Assembly: GCA_038503065.1 (NCBI GenBank)
Contig: JBCAMK010000007.1
Coordinates: forward strand, 1,860,001 to 1,924,000
Direction: 5' to 3'
Source of the DNA: Paragyromitra xinjiangensis
Taxonomy: Eukaryota > Ascomycota > Pezizomycetes > Pezizales > Discinaceae
Length of the DNA stretch: 64,000 nucleotides
Shown: positions 1 to 13,500 of the stretch, one piece after another
How positions within the stretch are numbered: the first letter of the stretch is position 1
How the letters are laid out: every line of letters begins with the position of its first letter
The notes under the pieces: model-generated
Database searches by the model: none
What the model saw: only the letters and a program-made list of their open reading frames with translations
What the model was told of the DNA's origin: nothing
Made by a program: the position numbers and the translations under genes

Positions 1-1791
1 AGCATTTTCAACTTAACCCAACGTGAGGGATTCATAACCACTATACTAGAATGGTAGCCTCAAAGTGTCACGAACAAGCAGGAGGCCAACAACAAGCGTA
101 GGGTCGATGCTCGATAATCGCCGGTGGGGCTGATACAAGTAACCTTTACAGATTAACACTACCCATGAAATGAACCATCCCAATGTTTACTTCTGTATTC
201 CCACAAAATCATTGACCCGGTACAGTCCCCTATGGTATATAGATTCGGTTGTTTCAAAAACCTCAGCTAGATAAAGGTGCGGCTCTGTGGAACAAACTGT
301 GCACCGTCTGTGTGGTCAAAGTCATTTCAGCCACTGAAGCTTAAGGCCCAACTGCAATTTGTCCGGGTAGTCGAGCCACCCAATATCCAAAACCCCACGG
401 ATGTGGGTGGGTTCTTGTATCGTTTCTGTTCTCTAGGGGTTACCACCTAGAGGCGTAGTTGTAACAAAGTAAAAATTACATGTATGTTAAGCTAACTATT
501 TAAGTTGGCCGGTAGGCTAGGGCGTCTAGGAAGTGCACGTAGGTAAAGGAGCCATCCCACATATCTCTCATACAATACATTTTGGATAAACTAAACTAGA
601 GTTTCTCAAAATGGCCTTGAAATAGGTCTTAAAGCTACCTGAGGGTATTGGAAATCTTTGTAAATATCTTCCCTCCCTGAAATCTTTGCTTGAAGATTCT
701 ACAGTAAAACATCGTTCAAGCCGACTGGAAGAAGCAATGTTTAGGGTATAATCTCTCCCCAGATTGATGCCTATCTCACCTGTTTTCTTGCAAGATTATG
801 CAATGCCCCAGGGCTGGTCACATAAAAAATAACCTGCACCTTGTCTTCTTGGTCGACAACCTCCAACACGATCTCGTGACATCCGGAGGCACGGCGCCAA
901 GTGGAAATTGTTTCTGGTGCCTGAAACTAAGCATTAGTACGTATAGAATGCGCAGGCGCGACAACAAGGCGAGCAAGTACATGTAACAATGCAAATCAGT
1001 TCAATCCTTAGTTGTTCTATCGTGGAAAGCCCTGAATATGTTAAGCATAGACATGGAGCAATTTCATGGTTCCAGAAGGTGGCTATAATTGGGATGCGCA
1101 ACATGACTGCGCCTATCAAGTGGTAGGCAACGGATAGGTACATGTAATTTACGAAGGACGTCGTCAGAAGGGAAGTAAACGAAGAAGTTTCATTTGCGCC
1201 CCAAGACACACCCCTGGGAAGGAAGCCTTGGCGATGGGGGTCTTAGACATGGGTATGGTAATCCCCTCTTGTTGTAGAGTCGGGAAAAGAGAGTGAGCAT
1301 CTCTGCGCTCCCATTTTCATCCTCGTCTCCGCTTCTTTCGCCAGGAGGCAGAGAGCAAGTTCGCCATCATCTTCATCGTCGCCTCTAGCGCCACCTCCTG
1401 AAGTTTGTGTGTGTCAAGGTTCCTGAGTTGTGTTGCGTGTGTTGCGTGCCCCTCCATATGTAAGTAAGTCTGCTGCCGTCGTAGCGCTAGAAGTACCTCC
1501 ACCACTTGCTTCCCCGTTTATTCATCTGCTCTATTCCTTTCCATCAAGCATCGATTACATTCCCCAATTTTTCATCCTCTTTAAGTCTTTTTAGGACCTA
1601 AGAACCATCTTTCAGTTGATCACCAAGCCAGTCCCGTTCGTTCTGCTATTTCTGCCGAGTTTAACCATTCAAAAATACCTAAGCTAATTTCCCCGTTCAC
1701 AGCCAAAGCATCGTCCATCACCCGCTCACATTATCACCACTTTCAACGAAGCCTCCATCCCCGGAGATCCTAGATCCCATTTTCACCAACC
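1..1791. other. Intergenic region upstream of BLM10
   Basis: No credible gene is visible; the short open frames here have no recognisable domain and no coding character. Three copies of the palindrome TACATGTA lie at 477-484, 978-985 and 1139-1146. The last few hundred bases before 1792 become pyrimidine-rich, as expected for a fungal promoter and 5' leader. Confidence 0.7.
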
Positions 1792-4700
1792 ATGAGCAAA
1801 ATGCCAGAATACCTGGCGGCCCATTTTGGCGCCAACGGGAATGACCAAGCAGCTTCAGGTGCAACTAGTCCTGGAGCCGAGTGGCGGGATGACGTTGAAG
1901 ACGATTCACAGACTCGCTACAGACTACGATCTTATCCGTACTTCAAGTACCTTCCTTACGAGGTCGAGGATGAGGCTGAGCGACAGCGGAACCTTGAGGA
2001 GATCATCAAGCACCTCTACATTGCTATTGAAGCTGGAGATTTTGCTCCGGGGGCTGTTCATTGGTCGAGAGAGCTCAGAAGTTGGCTGACGCTGAAGTTT
2101 GATCCTCCACGGAAGACGAGAGTCAAGCTTGTGAAGCTCTACTATGAACTAGCTATGGCCCCTGGGCTGGATCCTGCTGTTGCTGAGAGATTCGCTAGCA
2201 TGTTCATGGTTCTTACAAAGTATTTTTCCTACTTTCCCTTTGTTTTGGATGTCTCTCTCAAGTCCCTGCTGGCGTGGAGACACCCACTGGTTCTGTTTCT
2301 CATTTTGCTGTACGATCTCATAATCATAATGAATGCTAAGAAATTTCAAGGCGAAAACACTATCTGCGTCCTGGAAGAGACCTTATTTTGGATTGGAGAC
2401 CCCTCTTCAAGGAGCTCAAAGTATTTGTGCTGCCCCAGGAGTCGGGGTTTGTCCATACCACTTCAATAAAGAAAAATGTGCGGACATTAACGAAGATGTG
2501 CTCATTTGCACAGCTTTACTTTAACCCGGAAGAGATCACAGCTATGTTCGAAGAATTCCTACCTTATGTAAGAAGATATTTCCGCTCAAATATCAAGAGG
2601 AAAATATTGATGGATTATACAGTTTAGCACATCCTTCTCGGAAAGTGCTTTCGTAGTTGTTGGACTGCTAAACCTGCTCCTTCCAACTGCTCCTCCCCCT
2701 CCAGATAATCCGAAGCTTCAACCGTCATATTACCTTCCCAGTGAGCCCTCCTTAGATACCACACAGGCTAAACCAATTACGCTGACATTACGTAGCGCTC
2801 TTTCATTTGTGGTCACTCGTAAACCGTTCCAGAATTTTTGATGTAAATTTTATGGATATGCTTTCTCGCTTGTCACGGGATATGCTATCAGCTAAGCACA
2901 TTCCTTTTGACCAATACGGTATCTTCAGCAAGGAGCAATCCACTCTGATATTTACTGCTATCCTGCGACTTCTGGAAATTCCGGTTGGTCAGGCGACTTC
3001 CCCGTATAGCACTGTTGTGGATATGAATATTGGTTTGGGTATGGCTTTAGAAAGAGACCAGAGGAAGAACCCCGTGGCTCATCATATCGCAAGATGGATC
3101 GTTATGTCTCTATCCCCCCATTCCCTCAATGAACCAGACTCCATCCTATCGAACCTTGAGGGTCTTATCCAGGCTGTGGAGACATTTTTTCATCCTTCAA
3201 ACACAGGCAGTTGGACTAAGACCCTTTCGCAACTTGTTTATTACCTAGCCGATTTCTTCGTCATGAGATGGAATAGGGAGCGGAGTGGGGAAATGGAGGT
3301 TCCGGAAGACAGGAAGCTCACCCCCGAGCTTAAGAGACGTTTTGTGATGTGCCTAAAAGAGGTCATCTTCATGGGTATCTACGCAAAAAGCAGTACTGCC
3401 ATGAGCTTTTCGCTGTCTTCTCTGCAAAGCTTGGCATATCTTGAGCCAGATCTTATTCTTCCTGGCGCACTGCAAAGGATTTATCCCAGCATGCAAGGTT
3501 TAGTAGAAGTACACAGAACGACTTCCTCACTACGTTCCTTGCAAGTCCTTTCCCGAATCATGGTTAGGACTAGGGGATTCCGCAACCACGTCACCACCTT
3601 ACTCGGTCTTGCCCTACCTGGGATTGACGCAAATGATCTGGACAAGACGTTGCACACCTTATCATTCGTCCAAGCTGTGGCATACAATATCCCATTTCGA
3701 GATTTGACAGAGGATGAAGAAGGTGGAGGAAGTGGAAGCTACCTAGCCTTAGAATGGGTTGGTTCTGAGGTTGAGAGACTGGAGAAGGAAGGTGCAGAGG
3801 TGAAGATCAATTATACGGCTGAGCTCAGTGATGAGAATGAGGTTGCTATCCTTAGGTCCTCGACAGCTGGGTTGAGCGAATTTTTGATATCCTTCTTGGG
3901 ACGTGTGTTCACCCTTCTGGAGAACCTGCCGGATGCCTCTCGGGTTCGTAGTGGTTCCCCGGAAGAACATATTGTTAACACTTTACCGGCGGCTTTCACA
4001 CCTCTTCTTGCCGCTTTGTCTCCAGGCCTTTACGACATTGCCCTTCAAAAGATTACTGATTTTGTGAGCAGCCATGTCATTCATCAAGCTCGGGACGCAA
4101 TGGCATTCATCTGCAATTCCTTATGTAAAGTGAACCCAGAAAAGGCGTTGAAGAAATTGGTTCCGGTGCTCATTCAAAACATTCGAACCGAAATTGATGA
4201 AAACGGCGCTGCCTCAACGCGTAATACCGGTTCTGACGTTCTTCCAAGAGATCGCGGACTTGTTTGGAACGTGAGCATCTTAAGTATGTGTGTGGTTCAT
4301 ATCGGAGACGCAGTATTGAATCATAAAGGAGAATTATTGGATATTGCAGACTTCATGCAAAAGAAGTGCAAGGGCATTCCTACTGTTCATGTCTCTAATT
4401 TCATCCATCATTTGCTGCTCAACTTAACAGTTGTGTATACTGTAGATTATGGACTTGTTGAACCTACAGAAGGTACGGCCCAAATTCTCCTGATATAGTT
4501 GCTTGGACCCTCTAACGAAATGCATAGCTTGTGGCGCCGACGCATGGGGAAAGGTCTACAACCCCAAAGAACTCAGTATCCGGTGGCACATTCCTTCACA
4601 AGCAGAAGTCGAATTTGCTGTGGAGTTGTTCAAGTCTCAGGCTGAAAACGCCCTAGAGGCTTTGACATCACTCACCAGCGGCGATTCAGATATCAAGCGC

Positions 4701-7700
4701 GATGGAACCGGTAAAGAATGGTCTGATGAGGTTTCTAGGAACTTAGTCCTTCTTAGACTTATTATTTCTGGGGTCTCGGTCTTATTCGATCCTCTACGGG
4801 TGCCAGGCGGAACCTTAGCTGAAAAGGAAAAGAAGGGAGATGACGTGGAGATGCACGACGCGGATGAAGACGAAGATGACGGGGTCGGTAGCGATGAGCC
4901 TATGGGTGAGGCGCAGGATGACGACGTAAAACCAACTTATAGATACCCGGCAGGATATTTCTTTAAGAATCCCGAGGACCCGTTATATGTCACTGTTCAC
5001 GAATTGCGGGACAGACTTGGTGACGTTTTGCACAAGGTCCATGTCTTTTTGACTCAGTCCCAAGAGGATGATGTCCCTTGCTTCAATGCTCTATATACTG
5101 TAAGAAGCCTGTCCAGATTTCAGCTGATTATTCAAGCTAACTTTGCGCTAGGCATATCGCTCTTGGTTTGTAGATGTCGGAATTGAAAGGTCAGCTCATG
5201 TTTTAGACAGAGTAACCCGCCTTTTCGCTGCGGACATCCATCCATTCAAAGTCAGCGGGCTACGGAAAAATTATCCCCGTCCACTTTTACTACGAAGAGC
5301 GAACGTATATCACCTTCAGCGTCTCAGGCACAACGCCGGACCTCGGCCTCTATCTATCATGGACAAGACGCTCTTACTAGATCTCGCGGAGTCGTGTGTG
5401 TCGCTTTACACTGAAATTCGTCGACATGCACAAAGTGCTGGAGATTCCGCCACGAAGGTCATCATCGGCGCTAGGCCCCTTGTCATCCCACCACTATTGA
5501 AAGCCTTTGAGGAGTCTTTACAAACTAACGACTATCGACGTATGAAGGGTGCTATGTACAGCCTTTTATTTGGAACCCTTGCCAAGACTGCCGGCCGGGA
5601 TTGGCGATACACTCCTTCTTTGATTAAAGCATTTATTGCTGCCAGTACCGCGGATAAACCTTCGGTGCAGAAACTTGCCACCAACGCAGTTTATCAAGTG
5701 ATGGATTATGGGCGGCCTTTGGAGAGGATGGTAATACTGAATGAGGAGACTGTCAGAAGAATCGCGCCTGATGAGGATCTTCTAGCGGTGATTGCGAAAA
5801 AACGAGAACAGATCGCAAGAAAGAGGAAACGGATCGAAAGCAAGAAGGCTAACCTTGCCCTGGAGCTTGTGGAGCTCGCGAAGAATTCCCACTGGAAAAC
5901 CGCTAGCCGTACAGCGACTGTCGTGGTGAACTTAGGACTAAGATTCCACACCATTGCACCAGACTCTATGTTGGAATTAACAACCAAGGGTACAATTGAC
6001 AGTCACCCAGGGTTGAGAGGATTGTACTCAGGCGCTTTGGTTGCACTTTTCTGTCTGATAGAGCTCCGGGCAACTTGTGAGCATAACTATCGGAACTTCC
6101 TCTTAGACAAGCTCGTACTATCGAACAAGCTCACAGTGCCTACGAGGTCAAAGGATCCGAATTGGACCGAGGAATTCCTTGGATCTTTTACCAAGCCAGA
6201 TGCTAAATACTATGTGGATCATGATTATCCTGGTTGGTTGGTTTGGGGTAAAGATTTTCCCGCTTATGAGGTCAATCCCAAAGAAGGAATGCAGTTTGAT
6301 GACGTCGAGACCAATGCACGCAAGACGATTGCCAATCTCCTCAACAGAGAGTGGTTCAAAACTTTCTTTGAATACCTCAAGCAGGAACCTCGTGATGGGG
6401 CCCCTGACAGATTCCGGATGGCCAGCTCAATGCTATTGCAGTTCGCTTTCGAATTGATGAGGGATGGGCTGACACCTGTGAAATACGACGAAATCGTCGA
6501 AGAGACGGCAACCGTTTTTGAGGATGGAAGCGACAAGCATCAACACCGAGCAACTGCGGAAATTCTCGGGGCTCTTGTGTCAGCGTACAGGGATTCTACA
6601 GTTGAGAACAAGGACATGATGTGGAACCACGTCTTTCCGATCGTCAAGAAGATCTTTGAGGAAGGGCTAACGCCAGAGAACTCTTCCTACTGGTCTTCAT
6701 TCTTACACCTTGTTCTAGTAAGTTTATTGGCCATTTCCGATTGATGGTTGCTTAATGGTATTGACTCTCTTTTAGCAAGGAAAAGATCTGAGAAGGTCAT
6801 GGCCAATCGTTGAGTGGCTGACCAATTACAGATTGGACATGAACTCTAACGCTGCTTTCAAGGAGAGTTCAAAAATCCAGCTCTTGCAACAATGCATTTT
6901 GGAAGCTGGATGGCACTTCCGATTGGAGAAACCAATTCTAGAGGATTTACTCAAGCATATTGATCATCCATACAAAGGTAGTTTAACACGTCCAAATGGG
7001 ATAAATCTCGATATGCTAAGCTTTCCGAATATAGGTGTTAGAGAAGCAATGGGTCAGACTTTAGGCAGTCTTTATAGATCTAGGCATCATGAATCTTACA
7101 AAGATGTGGAAACCCTCATGGACAGCCAAGCCGGTATCTCATCAGTCGGGAGTACACCATATAAACCTACAGAGGAGTTTGCAGCTACAATCAGCGATGT
7201 GTTTAGGCGGCTCGAGGTGTGGCGGCATGAACGCACACCCGGACAGCAAGCCCCCTCATCCTACACCGCAGGTAGCAAGACGGTGCTTTTGTGGTTGGAT
7301 ACAACTCTGTCATCGCACGAATGCACTCAGTTGATCCCTTTCTTCCCAGATATTTTCATGGGCGAGATGCTCCACATGATGGACATCAAGGAGGACCCGG
7401 AGTTGATGTCCTTAGCCTACCACGTGTTCAGACATCTCCCTAATATCCCACATCCTTACAAAGAGGACCACGACTTCATTTCTGCCCTTATAAGAATTGG
7501 GACCACGTCTCCTCTGTGGCATCAACGCCTACGTGTTTTGATTAACATGCAGGTTATCTACTTCCGCCGCCTTTTTCTCATTACGGCTGAGGAGAAGCAA
7601 CGTATCTTTACCTGCGTATCTACAATGTTGGAAGATTCACAGCTTGAGGTTCGTCTCGGTGCCGCAACTACACTTTCGGGAATGGTCCGATGCTCGCCAG

Positions 7701-8156
7701 TCCGCCTCCGAGAAGGGATCGTACAAGAACTCAAGAAAAAATTCACGAAGATGTTGACCAGCAACAGACTACCAAAGAGATCTCCAGCTGGAACACCAAC
7801 TCCGGATTACAACCGCATCATCTTGGTAAGGCATGCGGCGGTGCTCGGGCTCGGTGCTTTGGTACAGGCCTTCCCGTACACGTCACCACCACCCACCTGG
7901 TTGCCGGAAGTTCTAGCGACGTTAGCAGTGAAGGCTGCAGCAGATCCAGGGATGGTGGGGAAGAGTGTCAAGTCGGCCTTAGGAGAATTCAAGAAGACGA
8001 GACAAGACACATGGCATGTAGATGTTAAGGTATGAACCAGCACACAAGTCACTATAATTTGGATCGAGTTCTCATTAACACTGTGGATCTTAGGCTTTCA
8101 CTTCAGATCAATTAGAAGACCTTGAGGGCGTGTTGTGGAAGAGTTACTTTGCGTAA
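1792..8156 (+). CDS. BLM10: Proteasome activator BLM10/PA200
   Basis: BLM10/PA200 is a very large HEAT-repeat protein that caps the 20S core proteasome in nucleus and cytosol, opens its gate, and acts in assembly and histone turnover. Nine exons join in frame: 1792-2219, 2351-2567, 2623-2740, 2796-4472, 4528-5099, 5152-6717, 6776-6977, 7035-8029 and 8094-8156, giving 1,945 residues, within the family range (human 1,843, yeast 2,143). Family resemblance is clear in the N-terminal stretch reading KHYLRPGRDLILDWRPL and in NRSRIFD in exon 4. An acidic low-complexity loop sits near 4850-4930. The ATG at 1792 heads the longest family-like frame and follows a pyrimidine-rich leader. The last residues are SYFA; the known gate-opening C terminus is Tyr-Tyr-Ala, so Phe replaces the penultimate Tyr. 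Several introns contain CTAAC- or CTGAC-like branch sites, which supports the junctions. Confidence 0.93.
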
Positions 8157-10578
8157 GCAGAAAAAATAATTGTTGGTGAGGGAAGGGCACGGTTTTCCGC
8201 TTTTTCACTTTTTTTGATTGTGTTAGAGGTTCATGGTGGTTAAAGACAGCAAACTTGATTTTCTTCTGCTCCTTTCTCTCCCTTTCTAAATCTTTGTTCT
8301 AAATACAGGTCCTGGCGGGTTGTGGATGTGGAAGTAAACGTGGAATCTGTAACATAGACGGCCCCCCCAAAAAGACACTTGCCTATTATAGCACCACAAA
8401 CAGAGCTGAGGGGAGGCCCATCACAATAGTATACAGCGTACCACCATTCTCTGGGCAAGGCTTTTTATAAGCAGTCGGCCTGAATCTACCATATGAGCAA
8501 GCTGGTATCTGGAAATGCAAGCTATCTCGGACAGCCTTCCTGACCGCGGGCGTGTAGACTCAGACTCGAGGACTTTGTTGGACATTCAACGCCCCCCCCC
8601 CCCCCCGGTTGATTAAGGAAGGAAAGCTCATCGCCCAAAGGCTTCGCATGATGATGATTATCTGAGCAGCAAAAGCGACCAAAAACAGGCAAAGCCCACG
8701 TACCGTAAAAGCACCAATACAATAGCCTCGTAGGTCCTTGATAGTATCCGAGCCTAGAGAAGAAAATAAGGTAGAGTCACTCCTGATGTGTGACGAAACT
8801 AGGGGTGTGACGAAACCTTCAAGAAACCGAAAATGAGGACTAATAAAACCAAATCCCCAGTTACTTTCATCTATTAAGAGGATCCTTCATATTATTCATA
8901 CATGTAGGCTTCATTTGTATTTCTTGGGCTTTTTTTCTAACTTATGTCCGTTTTCGGATGAAATTCGTCGCACCCCAGTTCCATCACACTCCTAGTTCTT
9001 CATCCGCAGTTCTCACAACAAAGATCACGTTAAATTCTCCCCAGTTTCCCATGGATATTACTAACTATTTGACGAACACCCAGGCACTTAGATCCAAAGC
9101 GAAGCTCACGGAGCCAAACGATGTTTTCAGTAACCCTAACCCTGTGATCCTAACAACCCAACCGGTCCATCTCGGCACCCTCGGCTTTGAGACCCAATTT
9201 ATATTTGGGGCTGAGAGGATATCTCTTCGTATAGATGCAGCTTGTAAGTTTGAGTACCGGTATACCAACAATAATTAACGTCGTTTCGCCCGTAGATGAG
9301 AGCAGAATTCTTTCATTATGTAAGGAGTGCGCATGCCGTTATTGACCCATTTTCTCTAAATCCCCTTCACCCCAACGGTACATGTAGTTAGCCCAGGCTG
9401 ATGTAAAGAGGTGGGCCATTGGGCACGGTTCAGCCCCCACTGTGCAACTCTAGGATTGGACCCAATCGGCTGTCTGACAACAGATCTTTTGTGATCAGGT
9501 CGGCTTTACATCTGGAACCAGCAACCGGGGAGCTCATGCCGTGTGGTACATCACTAAGCTAGATTCCTTGGATTCTACCTCGACGTGGTTACAAGTTTTC
9601 CGTCTGGCGGGCGATTATGGAGATATTGGATGCAAAGTTCGAACCGTCAGGCTGCAGCCAGAGACGCCTTTTCTGCCTGTCGATGCATGTAAGCGCAAAC
9701 GAACAGCTCGGCAGGTAAAGCATCATAGATTCGTGTGGCAGTTGTATGGCACAAGACGCGAGGTTGTACATTTACATGGTGCTAGAACACTCGAAAGAAC
9801 GGGAAAAGGGAAATTGCAGACTTCTCTTGAATGTTGAATCTAGAGGTAGCTAGCATATACACCTCGGCGGCTGGGCCTGGTGATGTGGTGACGACACGGG
9901 CCAAGGGCCAAATTACACCCAAAATTCTTGGTGTGTTCTCGTCTGCCGTTGCTGTTGCTAGCGACAACTCTCCTCCCATCAGATTTTTTCTGCTCACCAT
10001 CCGTCCCACACACTTTCACACCCCCTCTCTGCTTGTCTTCCCTTCCCTCTTTCCTTCTCGTGTCATCTCCATCTCCACCTCTCTCAACCCCGCTTGCCCC
10101 ATCTCTACCGGTGGTGCTCTCCGAACCCTTAAGGGATCGGAATCTTCTGTTCGGTGTATTCATCCGTTGAGGCGAGCTGCCCGTGTACAATTATTGCTTT
10201 CGAATCTGCTGTCAGCTCAGGTCTCACTGTCAGATTCAATTCTGCTCGGCTCAAGCAATTTAATTTGTCTCCGAGACGCTACAATTTCAATCTACTTCGA
10301 AAATTTGTACTGAGTACTTCGAGTATTTTCGGCTCACATTTCATCGAACAAAATTTAAGGGTCCGTTTTTTTACACAGCAATCAACCATATGCGATATTT
10401 TTGTCATTCAATAAATTAAAGGAGTTTGAAGCAAACCTCCTACTGCGTATAGATACCGAGTAAGCAATTCTGATGACCCGATCAGCCTGCAGTGATGCTT
10501 GCGTAATCCTAACGTCCGAAAAGTCAAAAATATTTTGTCTCTATCGGGAACGATAAGGATCTAAGGGTGTGTACTTGT
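8157..10578. other. Intergenic region between BLM10 and the YTH gene
   Basis: No gene is supported. Visible elements are a run of 15 C at 8592-8606, a 12-bp direct repeat GTGTGACGAAAC at 8788-8799 and 8805-8816, two TACATGTA palindromes (8899, 9379), and a pyrimidine-rich tract near 10007-10093 that is probably part of the promoter or leader of the YTH gene. A 106-codon open frame at 8958-9278 resembles nothing I know. Confidence 0.6.
10007..10093 (+). promoter_or_regulatory. Pyrimidine-rich tract upstream of the YTH gene
   Basis: A long, almost purely C/T stretch about 0.5 kb before the predicted start codon. Such tracts are typical of fungal core promoters and 5' leaders close to transcription starts. 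Assignment to the YTH gene is inferred from position and orientation only. Confidence 0.4.
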
Positions 10579-13500
10579 ATGCCGCTAGGAGATCGAAACG
10601 GTTCGGGTAGAAGTCTGGAGGATAGAATGAATTACCCCCCACCTCGTCAATCACGAAGCTATCATCAGTACAGCAATAGCAATCAAGAGTACTCCAGATC
10701 TAGGGCAATCGATAATCGCGTAAAACAGCACAGCCACCATCGTCAACAAGAACAACTTTCATACGACGATAGTACCTCAGGAGGATTTAACACAGAAAAC
10801 ATGTATAACGACCAGCAAAAAGATGAAGGCGGGAATATTGCGAACAAAACTCTAGAGGATCGCATCTCTACTTCTACGCCTGGTGCTCGAAAGGACTATA
10901 ATGGAGACATCTCGCAGGAGGCGAACGGGGATGGTTATAGTGATCAGAATGAAGGAAACTCCATAAACGGAAACCAGAAGTTGTCAGGGTCTTCAAAGGT
11001 ACGGGCGACTATTGTCGTTTTTAAAATGTGCACTAAAATTTTCTAGGAGGACATATCATCTATTCAAAACGGTGAAGTGGCGAATGCGAATGACAAACAG
11101 CAATCTGGATATTTGGGACCCGCTATGTGCCAGAATGGGGCAACATCTAGGGGTTCAGCTGACAAGGAAAATTCGAGTCCAACCACTTCTAAGGAGCTTT
11201 CTGCCGCTCCTAAGGATGTAGACCCGAACGAATTACGTCAAAAAGTGCTTGAGTCCTTGGCTGAAAAGAAAAAGAAAGCAGCAGTATTTATGAACCAGGA
11301 GAAGGAAGGAGCTAGAAAATTGGAGCCTTCTCTAGAAACTGAAACGGTATCTGCGACAACTAATAACGATCCTGTCAACAGCAACGATAATGGTCAGCGG
11401 AAAGGATCTGCTTCTAATCCCGAGCGTGACGCAGCTGTCAATGCTTTTTTGGCTGCGGCAATGAGTTCGGCGAAGCCAACATCTAGCAGATCCGAAACCT
11501 CACCAGTCGAAGCATCTAAAACTAGAATGAAGTCCCCTGATGAGGATGCATTTGATTCATCCCGCCGCAAGAAACACTACCCAGATGATTTGAAGCTCAG
11601 TGGAAAGTCAACAAATGAACTCCATAAGACTGCATCCCCTAGGACAGGGCCTGATCATGATCCTGACTCTTCTCGTCGAAGCAGTTTCCCTGGCCACTAT
11701 TATCCATCATCTCGGAATGACAAGCAGTTTCGGGGGAGGAATGCTTCGCGGGAAGAAGGCTATAAGGATGGGCATGGTAATTTCAATCGTACGCCTACTT
11801 CGGCGACAAGGCCAGAATTTTCCCGAGGGCCCCGTGGCGGGTATGAACATGATGAACGTGACAGAAGGGATGCTCCCCGCCAGGATGTTCGACACCGGTA
11901 TGAGGATCCACCACTTTCAGCCAAAGAACTAAGACATCCAGGAGACAAAATAAGCTTGTCAGAGAGAGAAGGCCGAAGAGGGGATAGCGACCACCGTGGA
12001 CATTATCCGGAAGAAGAGGAAAAAATTCGTGGCCGCAGAGAAGATGTTTTATACAAAGTTACGGAAGTACCTAGAGATGAGCCGCGGGACCCTTACTCGG
12101 GGCCATTGAGGCACCCTCGCCCAGCCTGGCATGGACAAGACACTGGAATCGAAGCACCTTCCTATCCTGCTGGCCCTCCCGGTCGTTATCTTCCCCCCCG
12201 CGATGATCCTCGTATGACTCGTCCTCCAGAGACAGATTATGCTGCTCTTTATTACAGAGATTTGCCCGAATGGCTTGAAATTACCGGCTACCACGACTTT
12301 CCGTATCGTCAGATGCATCTTCAGCGTCATCGCGAATCCCGAGTTTTGGAAGAACGAAGAATGGTGATAGAAGATGACCCAGAAATTTCAAGAGGATATA
12401 TGACACGCCAACAAACAATTGCGCCTCGTGAGGAGGATACCAGAAGAGTACGCGCATCATCTGCATACGCAATGCCTCCACCGCCGGGAATACCATCCCG
12501 GGATGAAAGAGAGCTACCCAATCGTATTCACGAGGGGGTACCACATCGTGCCCCATCTAGGGCAGCTATGTATCCACCTGTTCCAAGGTTAGATGAGAGG
12601 CCCCGCTATGCTGAAGAATTTCGGGCTACTTCGCCTCCAGGAGATTCTGGGAGCTTGAAGAGGCGGATACCTTTCCGCGAAGACGAGTATGAAGATCCGT
12701 CTCGCCCTGCTGGAAAATCAGCCCGTCTTGCTTACGAGTCTTCGCATCGCGGACCGCAATCCGATGAGTATGCCAGTAATGAGGCATTTGGGACACATAA
12801 CAAATCTTTTTCCAATACTCGTTCTGGACATGCAGAGCCTGCTGACAATAGGCATCCATCGAGGCGCATTAAAGAAGAACGTTTTGAAGATGCCGAAGAC
12901 GAAGCTTCGGCCGTCCGCCAGAGCTTGTCCAAGAGGATTGCTGCTAGTCGTGGCCGTGAAACACCACCTCCTCTTCTTGAGAGTCGCATCCGGAAGCCTA
13001 GCCCGCCTCGCCGTGGATATGAAAGTGACCCTCGTAAGGAGAACTTTATCAAGAGAGACCATGAAGATGGAGCTCCAGGATCATCAAACAAATTTCATCG
13101 CGAAGAAAGTCGCCCACAGCGCAAACCATTCGATAAAGAGTATCGTACACCCGAGCAATCACCCAGATTCCAAAAGGACTTCCAGAAAACAGGTCGAACA
13201 GCCTCTGGGAAATTCACCCCTAAAGAAGATTTTCGCAAGCCTTTTCAACATCCAAGGCGCTCCTCTGATGAGTTTCATTCTCCAGGAGGCAATAGTAATA
13301 TGGGTCGTCGGTCTTCGTTCGGCGATGATTTCAAGAAAAAGCCTAGCTTTGGGCGTGGTCGCGGTCGTGGTGGTTTTCACAAAGAATTCCATCCTTCAAC
13401 CCGTCACGAGAGCAGAGAAGCCTACGCCGTCAATCCGATGGATATTGACAGAAGACCAGAAATGACTATTGGTAAGTTCCCTGTGTTAGCTCATAATGTA

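Noticed and set aside
8958..9278. 106-codon open frame with an ATG between BLM10 and the YTH gene
   Set aside because: No recognisable domain, no signal peptide, no neighbouring exons. It could be a real orphan, but there is not enough evidence to call it.
9541..10414. Several overlapping open frames upstream of the YTH gene
   Set aside because: They lie in a pyrimidine-rich promoter or leader region on both strands, with no domain and no consistent splicing into the YTH gene.
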